This document shows positions 1-6,586 of a stretch of 10,366 nucleotides of DNA, piece after piece. This DNA comes from Desulfobacterales bacterium (GTDB lineage Bacteria > Desulfobacterota > Desulfobacteria > Desulfobacterales > Desulfosalsimonadaceae). Each line of letters opens with the position of its first letter. Within the stretch, counting starts at the first letter, position 1. The translations under genes were made by a program, and so were the position numbers. Where the stretch lies: NCBI GenBank assembly GCA_007135795.1, contig SLIE01000398.1, forward strand, positions 1-10,366, in the 5' to 3' direction. A model generated the notes under the pieces. That model was not told the DNA's origin. It searched no databases and was given only the letters and a program-made list of their open reading frames with translations.

Positions 1-170
1 TCCCCCCCGGAAAGCTCGGGTACATTATAACGCTTCGATATAATACCGTCTTCTGCCTTGCGTCCCTCCGGAACCCAACCACCATGTTCTATGCCGTATT
101 CTATGGCATAGTCGAGCGCCGCACGATCAGCCCCCGTTTGTCCGCCGGATATTATTTTTTTTACAGTCAT
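1..170 (-). CDS. SLOG-family protein, putative molybdenum-cofactor carrier type (N-terminal part only)
   Basis: The first 56 codons and two bases of the next are visible; the gene runs off the left edge. The N-terminus [20 protein letters not shown] has the glycine-rich nucleotide/ligand-binding loop ([12 protein letters not shown], residues 9-20) typical of the YpsA-related SLOG group annotated as putative molybdenum carrier proteins. It is followed by [14 protein letters not shown] (residues 29-42), also typical of that group. Family members adopt a Rossmann-like fold; the molybdenum-cofactor role is known only for some relatives, so the function here is inferred. The ATG at 170 is chosen because the conserved loop begins right after it. 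There is no strong Shine-Dalgarno, only a weak purine run (AAGTGA). The AT-rich DNA upstream holds a poor promoter-like pair (TTGATA at 208-213, CATCAT at 186-191), so the gene may have its own start of transcription. Confidence 0.75.
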   Translation of the reverse strand, partial: MTVKKIISGGQTGADRAALDYAIEYGIEHGGWVPEGRKAEDGIISKRYNVPELSGG

Positions 171-405
171 ACTATTCACTTTACAATGATGTTCAAAATC
201 AAAAACATATCAAAAAGGTGACAACATATTTGGACTTTTTACGATATTGTCAATACTGATGCATTCGTAAAAAATCGAAATGTACGCAAAGATGGCTAAG
301 TTAAAAGTTCCCACATACAAGGCGCAGTGATTTTTCATTTGCGGTGGCATACATCTAGCATTCCGAGCGGATGAAAAATCACTACAACGAAGTAGATGGG
401 ACTTT
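171..405. other. Intergenic gap holding a palindromic repeat element
   Basis: This 235-bp gap lies between the sucrose synthase stop and the SLOG gene start. It has no credible coding region. Positions 171-231 are AT-rich and could hold the SLOG promoter. Most of 232-405 belongs to the repeat element described separately. No convincing Rho-independent terminator with a U-tract is seen, although the inverted repeat could fold in the transcript just after the sucrose synthase stop codon. Confidence 0.6.
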
Positions 406-426
406 TTACGACGCCATCAATACTGA
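232..426. repeat. Composite palindromic/direct repeat element overlapping the sucrose synthase 3' end
   Basis: Two 28-bp direct copies, 232-259 and 399-426, share GGACTTTTTACGA, then differ over five bases, then share TCAATACTGA. Between them lies an inverted repeat: inner arms AGTGATTTTTCAT (326-338) and ATGAAAAATCACT (371-383) are perfect 13-bp complements. Outer arms at 302-313 and 397-408 match at 10 of 12 positions. The right copy carries the stop codon (406-408) and last codons of the sucrose synthase gene. The architecture resembles a non-autonomous REP- or MITE-like element; no transposase is present. Whether it is dispersed genome-wide cannot be seen here. Confidence 0.75.
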
Positions 427-2814
427 CTTTGATTTAGGCTTCAAAAACAGATGATAAAACAAGTCACAATACCGGCTCATTCTTATCATCCCTTCTTCGG
501 ACTCCGCAAAACGCCAGAAACCATAAAGCTTTGTCAGGCGAATCAGCTTGTCGCTATATTTTTCCCAGGTAAATCTCTCTCTTACCCGGGTTATACCATT
601 TTCAGAAATCATTCGCCAGTAGTCGGGGTCTTTTTCGCATATCGCAAGAAACGCCCGAATGTCACCGGCCATCATCTCGGGCTTGCTTGTATTCATAAGG
701 ATTCCGCTTTCCTTGTTTACGATGATCTCGGAAGGCCCGCCAAAAATAGGCCCGAATGTTGGCACCCCGCACTGCATCGCTTCCAGAACGGTCAGGCCGA
801 ACGCCTCGAACAGGGCCGGCTGGACAAACATCCCCGCCTTATCGGCAATGATGCGATACACCTCCCCGGTTTCCTGCTTGGGGATTGACGGCAACCAGCG
901 CATATGCCCGCCAAGCTGATACTTCTCAATCAGCATATACATTTTTTCAATTTCATTTCTCTCTTCCACATCACCTGATTCTTCCATGTGAATGGTCCCG
1001 GCGGCAATCACCAGGTTGCACTGTTTACGTAGTTCCGGGTCCATTCCGAATGCCTCCACAAGGCCGGTGATGTTCTTGATCCGGTCGAGTCTTGCCATGC
1101 TGAAGACAGGGGGTTTATCCGGTTCGAGCAGGTGCCCGTGTATATCCGGCGACACTTCGTGAAAAAGGCGTTTCTCCCAATGTTGCGTTCTGCTTTCAGT
1201 TCGTTTGTCCGCCTGATAGTACGGAAAATAATTGGCTTCATCAACACCCGGCGGCACTACGTTGAACTTAGGTGAAAACAGATTGATTCCGTTGATCACC
1301 TGGTAAAGTCCCGGCATGGTGTAATACTGATAAGATTCATATTGACCCATCCGTTCAGCTGTGCCGGCGATTTCCTGGTATGTGCTCGTAATAATGAAAT
1401 CGGATTTGTTCATGGCAATAAGATCGGCCGTGTACTGGCACGAAAAATGGTAATCCTGTTCCATGTTGTCCCAGTAAAGATCTGAAAACAGGTATTTCGT
1501 CTTTTCCAGGGCATGGGCGATTGTGCACTGGGTAACCTTGAGCCGATCCGCCAGCAGCGTCGCCACCAGGTTACCGTCTGAATAATTGCCGACGACCAAG
1601 TCAGGACGTCCCCCCAACTGTCCCAAAAGTTCATGCTCACAATCCGCTGCATACCGGTCCAGGTAAGGCCAAATTTTAAATCTTGAGATCCAGTCCTGAA
1701 GTATATTTCCATTATCATCATAAAACGGTATACGCAAAATATAAGCGTGATCCGTGCCGATAATATCTTCTTTTGGCTGATTGCACGTCGTGTCACCGGC
1801 ATTGGGGATGAGCCGGGTCAAGACGATTATCCTCGGTTCCACCGTTATTCCCGCCAGCTCGTACTCCTCCATGAGATATTTCTCCAGGGCACGAACCTGG
1901 TCCAGTATATATATGACCTGCCCACCGGTATCCGGCTTTCCAAGCACATTTTCCTGGCCGAACCACCCGTGGGGAGAAAGTATTGCCACCTTTGAAATCA
2001 TCGGGACCCGGGAAATGAATTCTTCCAGGATATCGCTCCTGGGTTCGTAGAAAAGACCTTTCAGCAATTCCATGGTCTCGATGATACGACCGGCATTATA
2101 CCCCCACCCCGGTTCAAAACCGTTAATTTTCATGTCCCTCTCAAGCGTTGCATACGGGGTTTCCAGATCATGCGTTTCAAGAATATTGAGGGTCTTTTCC
2201 ATGGCAACAATGCAATCATTCCGGGTTTGGAGAATAGCCGGGTTCACCAGAAGCTGCTGACCATCGATTTTATGAAGCTTTAGAAAATCAAACAACTTTT
2301 CACCCCATTCCTCGGACTTGTGGAACATTCTCGAAGAAAGATGCTTATTCAAAAAGCTGATCCCGTTTCCCACGTTCTTGATGGTTCGAACACTGGGTGA
2401 GTAATCATAAAAAGGCATGAAATCAATTTCAAGGGTATCACGGTTCGCAGCCGGAAGATTCCCCAGCACATATGCATCCTTGTAGTCGAAGTATCTGCTG
2501 ATACTGATCTCCTGCATGTGATCGCAATTTGAACTCATCCGGTATAAACGGATTTTTCCCCTTTCATACCGGTGCATGAGAAGAATCAGACCTTCGACAA
2601 TCAACAGTTCATTGAGTTTTTTCAAGAACTGGGCGGTCCGGGAATTTTCCATGATGCCGGTTGATTTATCATGCTCAAGACACCATTGACGCCATTTAAG
2701 CCAGATGTCATTTTTAAGATAAAAATTGCCCTCTTCCGCACACAAACCGTACATGAAGTCCGCAAAATCTTTTTGTTCCTCAGCACCGATTATAATGGAC
2801 AATACATTTCGCAT
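406..2814 (-). CDS. Sucrose synthase (GT4 glycosyltransferase)
   Basis: 802 aa, the usual length of sucrose synthases. It catalyses the reversible reaction sucrose + NDP = NDP-glucose + fructose in the cytoplasm. Residues 1-270 match the N-terminal sucrose-synthase domain and 270-770 the two-Rossmann GT-B catalytic core. Visible motifs are GQENVLGKPDTGGQVIYILDQ-type glycine loop (about 286-306), IAHALEKTKY (432-441), ARLDRIKN (574-581, with R575 and K580 expected to bind the NDP phosphates) and the EX7E pair E670/E678 in PALFEAFGLTVLEAM. HALEKTKY plus the full N-terminal domain favours sucrose synthase over sucrose-phosphate synthase. The ATG is supported by AAAGGAG (2821-2827) six bases upstream. 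No sucrose-phosphate synthase, phosphatase, invertase or fructokinase gene lies nearby. The last six codons and stop lie inside a repeat element. The nucleotide loop (residues 639-651) lacks the plant-type Gln/Asn pair. Confidence 0.95.
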   Translation of the reverse strand: MRNVLSIIIGAEEQKDFADFMYGLCAEEGNFYLKNDIWLKWRQWCLEHDKSTGIMENSRTAQFLKKLNELLIVEGLILLMHRYERGKIRLYRMSSNCDHMQEISISRYFDYKDAYVLGNLPAANRDTLEIDFMPFYDYSPSVRTIKNVGNGISFLNKHLSSRMFHKSEEWGEKLFDFLKLHKIDGQQLLVNPAILQTRNDCIVAMEKTLNILETHDLETPYATLERDMKINGFEPGWGYNAGRIIETMELLKGLFYEPRSDILEEFISRVPMISKVAILSPHGWFGQENVLGKPDTGGQVIYILDQVRALEKYLMEEYELAGITVEPRIIVLTRLIPNAGDTTCNQPKEDIIGTDHAYILRIPFYDDNGNILQDWISRFKIWPYLDRYAADCEHELLGQLGGRPDLVVGNYSDGNLVATLLADRLKVTQCTIAHALEKTKYLFSDLYWDNMEQDYHFSCQYTADLIAMNKSDFIITSTYQEIAGTAERMGQYESYQYYTMPGLYQVINGINLFSPKFNVVPPGVDEANYFPYYQADKRTESRTQHWEKRLFHEVSPDIHGHLLEPDKPPVFSMARLDRIKNITGLVEAFGMDPELRKQCNLVIAAGTIHMEESGDVEERNEIEKMYMLIEKYQLGGHMRWLPSIPKQETGEVYRIIADKAGMFVQPALFEAFGLTVLEAMQCGVPTFGPIFGGPSEIIVNKESGILMNTSKPEMMAGDIRAFLAICEKDPDYWRMISENGITRVRERFTWEKYSDKLIRLTKLYGFWRFAESEEGMIRMSRYCDLFYHLFLKPKSKSVLMAS

Positions 2815-3065
2815 AATTTACTCCTTTTTAACGACTGGAAACCATTTCTTGAAACGATACTACCACATATTGCGAATTATCGCCAGCCTTGACGACAGCC
2901 AGGAGAATCAGCCGGATATACAGATATGCATATCATTATAATCAGGTGCCGGGACGCAGGCAAAAAACCAGAAAAGGTATTTCCGCACAGGCAAAGTATA
3001 CCTGGACTAAAGGAAGGCTATTTTGACGCAGATAAAGGACAATTTCTCCCGGGCGGCCTTCCCTC

Positions 3066-3091
3066 TGGGAGCGCCAGGCTCCTGCCTGGCA
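3066..3091 (+). repeat. 26-bp palindromic repeat, copy 1
   Basis: The core GGGAGCGCCAGGCTCCTGCC followed by TGGCA occurs identically at 3066-3091, 6401-6426 and, inverted, at 3220-3245. Inside it GCCAGGC (3073-3079), loop TCCT and GCCTGGC (3084-3090) form a perfect 7-bp hairpin. The upstream flanks of copies 1 and 3 are also similar (CGGGC...CC before the core), so the true unit is longer than 26 bp. REP-like in form. Confidence 0.85.
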
Positions 3092-3197
3092 CGCCTTTAA
3101 AACCGAGCGAAAGCCCGCTATTCCCAGGCAAAAGCCTATACATTACGGTTACAACATAAATAACCGGAATATATTGTTTCAAAAAACCAACCCCCCA

Positions 3198-3213
3198 CCG
3201 GGCTATCGCCCGG
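3198..3213 (-). terminator. Possible hairpin terminator, non-canonical
   Basis: On the minus strand CCGGGC-GATA-GCCCGG makes a 6-bp GC stem with a GNRA-type tetraloop. A six-base U-tract (complement of 3181-3186) follows only about 11 bases later, so it is not a canonical intrinsic terminator. It lies about 410 bp beyond the MtaD-like stop codon and beside repeat copy 2, and may simply be part of that repeat. Confidence 0.25.
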
Positions 3214-3219
3214 GTCTTA

Positions 3220-3245
3220 TGCCTGGCAGGAGCCTGGCGCTCCCA
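3220..3245 (-). repeat. 26-bp palindromic repeat, copy 2 (inverted)
   Basis: This is the exact reverse complement of copy 1 (3066-3091), 128 bp away, so the two could pair into a large stem-loop in either transcript or in cruciform DNA. The unit also has its own 7-bp hairpin. Such head-to-head pairs of a short palindromic unit are typical of REP doublets (BIMEs) mobilised by RAYT transposases; no such transposase is seen in this window. Confidence 0.85.
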
Positions 3246-3385
3246 GGTGTCGGCTATTTGAAAGCTGTCTTGACAATGGGGCCACCATATATGGCTTAAA
3301 AATTAATATCAGCGTTACATAATCAAGCACTCTTTGGAAATCGTAACCCTTGGTTTTGAACTTTATACGAATTTATCAAATTGAC

Positions 3386-3583
3386 TAATTTCTGAATATG
3401 GGAGATATGTTCCCTGAGCAACATCGGGGGGATTTGGAGGACAGATCAAGACGAGTGAAGCAAAGTATCCTGGACTGTCTGAGCCCGATAGGGCGAGTTT
3501 CCAGGATACTGCGAAACGAGTCTTAGATCTGTCCCAAGCACTCACGGTTGATCAGGGAACTTATCTCCCATATTCGGAAATTA
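3386..3583. repeat. Nested hairpin element, MITE-like, about 198 bp
   Basis: Outer arms 3386-3417 and 3552-3583 are complementary at 30 of 32 positions. Further in, GGACAGATC (3439-3447) pairs with GATCTGTCC (3526-3534), AAGAC (3448-3452) with GTCTT (3520-3524), and AGTATCCTGGA (3464-3474) with TCCAGGATACT (3500-3510). The tip GCCC-GATA-GGGC (3483-3494) closes the structure. The parts between the arms are not fully paired. It carries no open frame of merit and no transposase. The layout fits a miniature inverted-repeat element or a structured intergenic repeat. It lies 40 bp beyond the end of the MtaD-like gene, where it might also end or stabilise that transcript. Confidence 0.8.
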
Positions 3584-3623
3584 ACCGATAGTGTCGTACT
3601 GCAGAATTCGACTCGGCCGCGCT

Positions 3624-4934
3624 TCATCTTCTTATTCTGGCTGCTATGGCATTGACGTTGTCCATAATTTCATTCACATCGAGTTTTGTAAGCCTGGAAT
3701 CTTCAACCAGAAAATTTCCCGCCACCATTAGATGCCTCACATCAGCCCCTCTTGCGGAGTAAACAATATGCGATTGCGGGTGGTACAGGGGAAACAGGTG
3801 TGGTTTCCGCGTATCAATAACGATCAGATCGGCAAATTTCCCGGTTTCAAGAGAACCGGTGACCTCCGAGAGGCCGATTGCGCGAGCGCCTTCGATTGTG
3901 GCCATTCGTATCACGCATTTGGCATCGATCACCGTGGGATCGTGTCGAACAACTTTGTGCAATTTGGCAACCGTCCCCATTTCCGAGAACATATCCAGGT
4001 TATTGTTGCTGGCATTCCCATCCGTGCCAAGCCCTACCGCCAGGCCTGCGGCAAGCATTTCATGGACCGGGGCGATACCGGAGGCAAGCTTCATATTGCT
4101 TTCCGGGTTGTGGGATATCCCGACCTGCCGGTTTGCCAGAATTTCGATATCTGCTGCATTGACCCATATCGCATGCACGGCAAGTGTTTTTTCATCCAGT
4201 ACGCCAAGGCCGTCCATGTAAGCCACCGGCGTGATATCTTTTGAAAGCCCGATCAAGTCATGCTCGTTTCGGGTCTCGGCAAGATGCACCTGGAAAAGCA
4301 CACCTTCACGCTTTGCAATCTCTTTTGCCCGGATTAAGGTGGTATCGGAACAGGTATATGGGGAATGGCAAAAGACCGACGGGGTAATCAGTGTCGACCG
4401 GTTTTTCCATTTTTTTATAAAATCGCCGGCATGCTCAATATTTTTTTTCGGATCAGGCACGCCCGGGGCGGGAAAATCGATGATTCCCTGTCCCAGCACC
4501 GCTCTTAACCCTGCCTGTTCAACCGCCTCTGCAACCGCATCTTCAAAAAAATAACCGTCGCAACATGTGGTTGTTCCTGAAAGGAGCATCTCCGCACATG
4601 ACAAAAGTGCACCGGATTTAGCTGTCTCAGGTGACAGGTGGTTTTTCTCCGCCGCAAATATATGGTTGTTCAGCCATTTGTCCAGGTCAAGATCATCAGC
4701 GAGCCCCCGAAAAAGGGACATGGGCAGGTGCGTGTGCGTATTGACCAGCCCCGGCATAATCAGGCCGCCTTCTGCATCCAGAACGCGTGCCGCGTCACCG
4801 ACGGATACGCCCGATACCGGCCCTACATAATCAATCCTGCCGCCGCTGACCCCCACGGCACCGTTTTCAATAATATCAAAGTCTGCATTGACCGTAATAA
4901 CGGTGCCGTTTATCATCAGTGTTTCGAACTGCAT
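3624..4934 (-). CDS. mtaD: MtaD-like amidohydrolase: S-adenosylhomocysteine / methylthioadenosine (adenosine-type) deaminase
   Basis: 436 aa, normal for this branch of the amidohydrolase superfamily. Members deaminate the adenine ring of SAH, MTA, adenosine or 5'-deoxyadenosine in the cytoplasm. Visible motifs are PGLVNTHTHLPMSLFRGLAD with metal ligands H67/H69, E96, FCHSPYTC (H190), QVHLAE (metal ligand H217, catalytic E220), AVHAIW (H254), ISHNPESNMKLASGIAP (H275 onward) and GTDGNASNN with metal ligand D305. These match the Thermotoga MtaD active-site order. The two arginines said to hold the homocysteine carboxylate of SAH in that enzyme seem replaced here (about Q149 and K163/K164), so the exact substrate is open. 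The ATG has GGGGA seven bases upstream. It follows metY by 58 bp on the same strand, which fits methionine/SAM recycling. The C-terminus (residues 360-436) is the usual beta-sandwich closure. Confidence 0.88.
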   Translation of the reverse strand: MQFETLMINGTVITVNADFDIIENGAVGVSGGRIDYVGPVSGVSVGDAARVLDAEGGLIMPGLVNTHTHLPMSLFRGLADDLDLDKWLNNHIFAAEKNHLSPETAKSGALLSCAEMLLSGTTTCCDGYFFEDAVAEAVEQAGLRAVLGQGIIDFPAPGVPDPKKNIEHAGDFIKKWKNRSTLITPSVFCHSPYTCSDTTLIRAKEIAKREGVLFQVHLAETRNEHDLIGLSKDITPVAYMDGLGVLDEKTLAVHAIWVNAADIEILANRQVGISHNPESNMKLASGIAPVHEMLAAGLAVGLGTDGNASNNNLDMFSEMGTVAKLHKVVRHDPTVIDAKCVIRMATIEGARAIGLSEVTGSLETGKFADLIVIDTRKPHLFPLYHPQSHIVYSARGADVRHLMVAGNFLVEDSRLTKLDVNEIMDNVNAIAARIRR

Positions 4935-4992
4935 GTGTCAATCCCCGCGCTGCTTCAGCCCACTGTCAATCAACAGTTTTCGTTAGCTTGCG

Positions 4993-6282
4993 TTAAATCT
5001 GCCCCAGCGATTGTGAAATATCGGCCAAAATATCATCGATATGCTCGATACCCACAGAGAGCCTTATCATGTCCGGTCCCAAACCGGCTGCCACCTGCTG
5101 ATCTTCCGAAAGCTGTGAATGCGTGGTGCTGGCGGGATGCAGCGCCAGGCTTTTGGCATCCCCGACATTGGCAAGCAGGGAAAATAATGCCAGGTTGTCG
5201 ATAAAACGTCGTCCGGCGTCCCTTCCCCCCTTGATGCCGAACACCACCATGGCACCGAAACCTTTTTTCATATACCGGGAAGCGACCGGGTACGTGGGGT
5301 CATCGGGTAAACCCGGATAGCGAACCCATGTCACATTGTCATGATCGGTAAGAAATTTTGCCACCTTGAGGGCATTCTCACTGTGTCTCTCCATGCGAAG
5401 CGATAATGTTTCCAACCCTTGCAGAAAAAGCCAGGCATTATCGGGTGATATGCAGGCACCGAGGTTTCGAAGCGGTACCAGCCGCATTCGAACTGCAAAC
5501 GCAACCGGTTTAAGATCCGCGAGATCGTGGCCGAACCGGAGGTTGAAATTGCTTGGATCCGGTGTGTTGTAGAGCTCGAACTTTGGATCCGTCCAGTCGA
5601 ATGTCCCGGCATCCACCACTACCCCGCCGATGCCGGTGCCATGTCCGCCAATCCATTTTGTCGCTGAATTGACAACGATATCGGCGCCATGATCGATTGT
5701 TCGAACCAGGTAAGGGGTTGTAAACGTGGCGTCCACAATAAACGGCAACCGGTGCTTTCTTGCAATTTCAGATACAGCGCCAAGATCCGTAAACTCAAGG
5801 GTTGGATTGCCGATGGTCTCGGCGAATATCGCGCGGGTCCTGTCAGTGATTGCGCCGGCAAAATTAGACGGATCCCGCGGGTCCACCAATGTCACCTGGA
5901 TACCGAATTGCGGCAGGATATCATTGAACATGGTGTATGTTCCGCCGTACAGGTTGCCCGCCGCCACCACGTGATCCCCGGTTTTGCAGATATTGATGAT
6001 GGCGTAAAAAACAGCGGATGTCCCCGATGCCAGTGCCACGGCCGCCTTCCCCCCTTCGAGGGCCGCCATGCGCTTTTCAAATACATCGGTCGTGGGATTC
6101 ATGATACGGGTATAGATATTCCCGGGTGATTTCAGTGAAAACAAGTCTGCCGCATGATCGGAATTTTCAAATACATACGCGGCTGTCCGGTAAATCGGGA
6201 CAGCCCGCGATCCGGTATCCGAATCCGGGACATGCCCGGCATGAAGGCATAAGGTTTCGAAGTTCTGCTGTTTGGTTTCCAT
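4993..6282 (-). CDS. metY: O-acetylhomoserine sulfhydrylase (O-acetylhomoserine aminocarboxypropyltransferase)
   Basis: 429 aa, the usual length. This PLP enzyme of the Cys/Met metabolism family joins O-acetyl-L-homoserine and sulfide to give homocysteine and acetate, the direct-sulfhydrylation route to methionine. Motifs seen are the N-terminal ETLCLHAGHVPDSDTGSRAVPIY region, YTRIMNPTTDVFEKRMAALEGG (57-78), SGTSAVFYAI (86-95), ETIGNPTLEF (155-164), VDATFTTPYL (183-192) and the PLP-lysine segment NSATKWIGGHGT with K209. The GGHGTGIGG and long insert before RFGHDLADLK favour MetY over MetB/MetC. The ATG at 6282 has GGAG with a five-base spacer. It is separated from cysK by 304 bp of repeats, so it likely has its own promoter, and is followed by the MtaD-like gene 58 bp on. 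PLP-dependent gamma-lyase activity cannot be excluded but is less likely. Confidence 0.93.
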   Translation of the reverse strand: METKQQNFETLCLHAGHVPDSDTGSRAVPIYRTAAYVFENSDHAADLFSLKSPGNIYTRIMNPTTDVFEKRMAALEGGKAAVALASGTSAVFYAIINICKTGDHVVAAGNLYGGTYTMFNDILPQFGIQVTLVDPRDPSNFAGAITDRTRAIFAETIGNPTLEFTDLGAVSEIARKHRLPFIVDATFTTPYLVRTIDHGADIVVNSATKWIGGHGTGIGGVVVDAGTFDWTDPKFELYNTPDPSNFNLRFGHDLADLKPVAFAVRMRLVPLRNLGACISPDNAWLFLQGLETLSLRMERHSENALKVAKFLTDHDNVTWVRYPGLPDDPTYPVASRYMKKGFGAMVVFGIKGGRDAGRRFIDNLALFSLLANVGDAKSLALHPASTTHSQLSEDQQVAAGLGPDMIRLSVGIEHIDDILADISQSLGQI

Positions 6283-6311
6283 TTTTGCTCCAATTTTGTG
6301 GGGCAGAGGTG

Positions 6312-6339
6312 AGTGACCAGTGGTCAGTGGTCAGTGATG
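6312..6339. repeat. Tandem heptamer repeat (AGTGGTC type)
   Basis: Four head-to-tail heptamers are visible: AGTGACC, AGTGGTC, AGTGGTC and AGTGATG, followed by a partial AGTT. The array starts 30 bp upstream of the metY start codon, inside the likely leader. It may be a slippage-prone array; four units are too few to say whether it has a regulatory role. Confidence 0.7.
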
Positions 6340-6400
6340 AGTTATTAACATTAGTGATTCGGTTATATTGCACCCTTCCAGAAACGACGGGCCTGCCCTT

Positions 6401-6426
6401 TGGGAGCGCCAGGCTCCTGCCTGGCA
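6401..6426 (+). repeat. 26-bp palindromic repeat, copy 3
   Basis: Identical over 26 bp to 3066-3091, about 3.3 kb away, with the same 7-bp hairpin (GCCAGGC-TCCT-GCCTGGC, 6408-6425). Similar GC-rich sequence precedes both copies. Here it stands alone, without an inverted partner, though weakly related sequence (CCAGGCTGAAAGCCGGG) follows at 6437-6453. Confidence 0.85.
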
Positions 6427-6508
6427 TTTCCTATTACCAGGCTGAAAGCCGGGTAATTTATACAAACATCAGCAACAAATTCAAGGGTGATGGCGTCGTT
6501 ATAGCAAT

Positions 6509-6540
6509 GTTGGGCTTCGCTTCTCTCAGCCAAACCTACG
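6509..6540. repeat. GTTGGGCTTCGCTTC-type hairpin repeat
   Basis: GTTGGGC (6509-6515) and GCCAAAC (6529-6535) are near-complementary (one mismatch) around TTCGCTTCTCTCA, followed by CTACG. I recall this kind of sequence as a widespread intergenic repeat of many bacteria, often mistaken for short coding frames. Only one copy is seen here, so repeat status rests on recall, not on the window. Confidence 0.5.
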
Positions 6541-6586
6541 ATTATCAACCCCGCCGGATTGCCGTCAAATCTGCTGACACCCGAAT

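Larger units (their letters stand above)
2815..3623. other. Gene-free intergenic region dense in inverted repeats
   Basis: These 809 bp separate the MtaD-like gene from sucrose synthase. Every short open frame crosses repeat palindromes and lacks family resemblance, so I call no gene. From low to high coordinate it holds the sucrose synthase ribosome-binding site, an unassigned stretch (2830-3060) that should contain the sucrose synthase promoter, the 26-bp inverted repeat pair (3066-3245), an AT-rich stretch (3246-3385), and the nested hairpin element (3386-3583). I found no strong sigma-70 pair upstream of sucrose synthase; a TAGTAT at about 2861-2866 (minus strand) is only a -10-like candidate with a poor -35. 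The gap argues that sucrose synthase is transcribed apart from the sulfur cluster. Confidence 0.7.
6283..6586. other. Repeat-bearing gap between cysK and metY
   Basis: This 304-bp gap has no supportable gene. It holds a run of heptamers (6312-6339), copy 3 of the 26-bp repeat (6401-6426) and a TTGGGCTTCGCTTC-type hairpin repeat (6509-6540). A TATAAC that could act as a -10 for metY lies at 6362-6367 on the minus strand, with no good -35 partner. No SAM, SAH or other riboswitch consensus was recognised upstream of metY. Confidence 0.65.

Noticed and set aside
2880..2925. Sigma-54-like promoter upstream of sucrose synthase (minus strand TGGC...TCGCA)
   Set aside because: The GG and GC elements are spaced one base too short and the -12 element is degenerate.
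2926..3159. 77-residue plus-strand open frame upstream of sucrose synthase
   Set aside because: It runs across the palindromic 26-bp repeat (reading SGSARLLPGT, a typical repeat-derived peptide), has no strong ribosome-binding site and resembles no family.
3066..3245. CRISPR array
   Set aside because: There are only two local copies and they are inverted rather than direct, without regular spacers or cas genes.
3363..3545. 60-residue minus-strand open frame
   Set aside because: It lies almost wholly inside the nested hairpin element; the frame is a by-product of the repeat.
4960..4985. ACTGT/ACAGT inverted repeat between metY and the MtaD-like gene as a terminator
   Set aside because: The T-run follows on the plus strand only; on the coding (minus) strand the hairpin is followed by GGGC, so it would not terminate these genes.
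6283..6586. SAM or SAH riboswitch upstream of metY
   Set aside because: No recognisable conserved core of a SAM-I, SAM-II or SAH riboswitch was found; the gap is explained by repeats.
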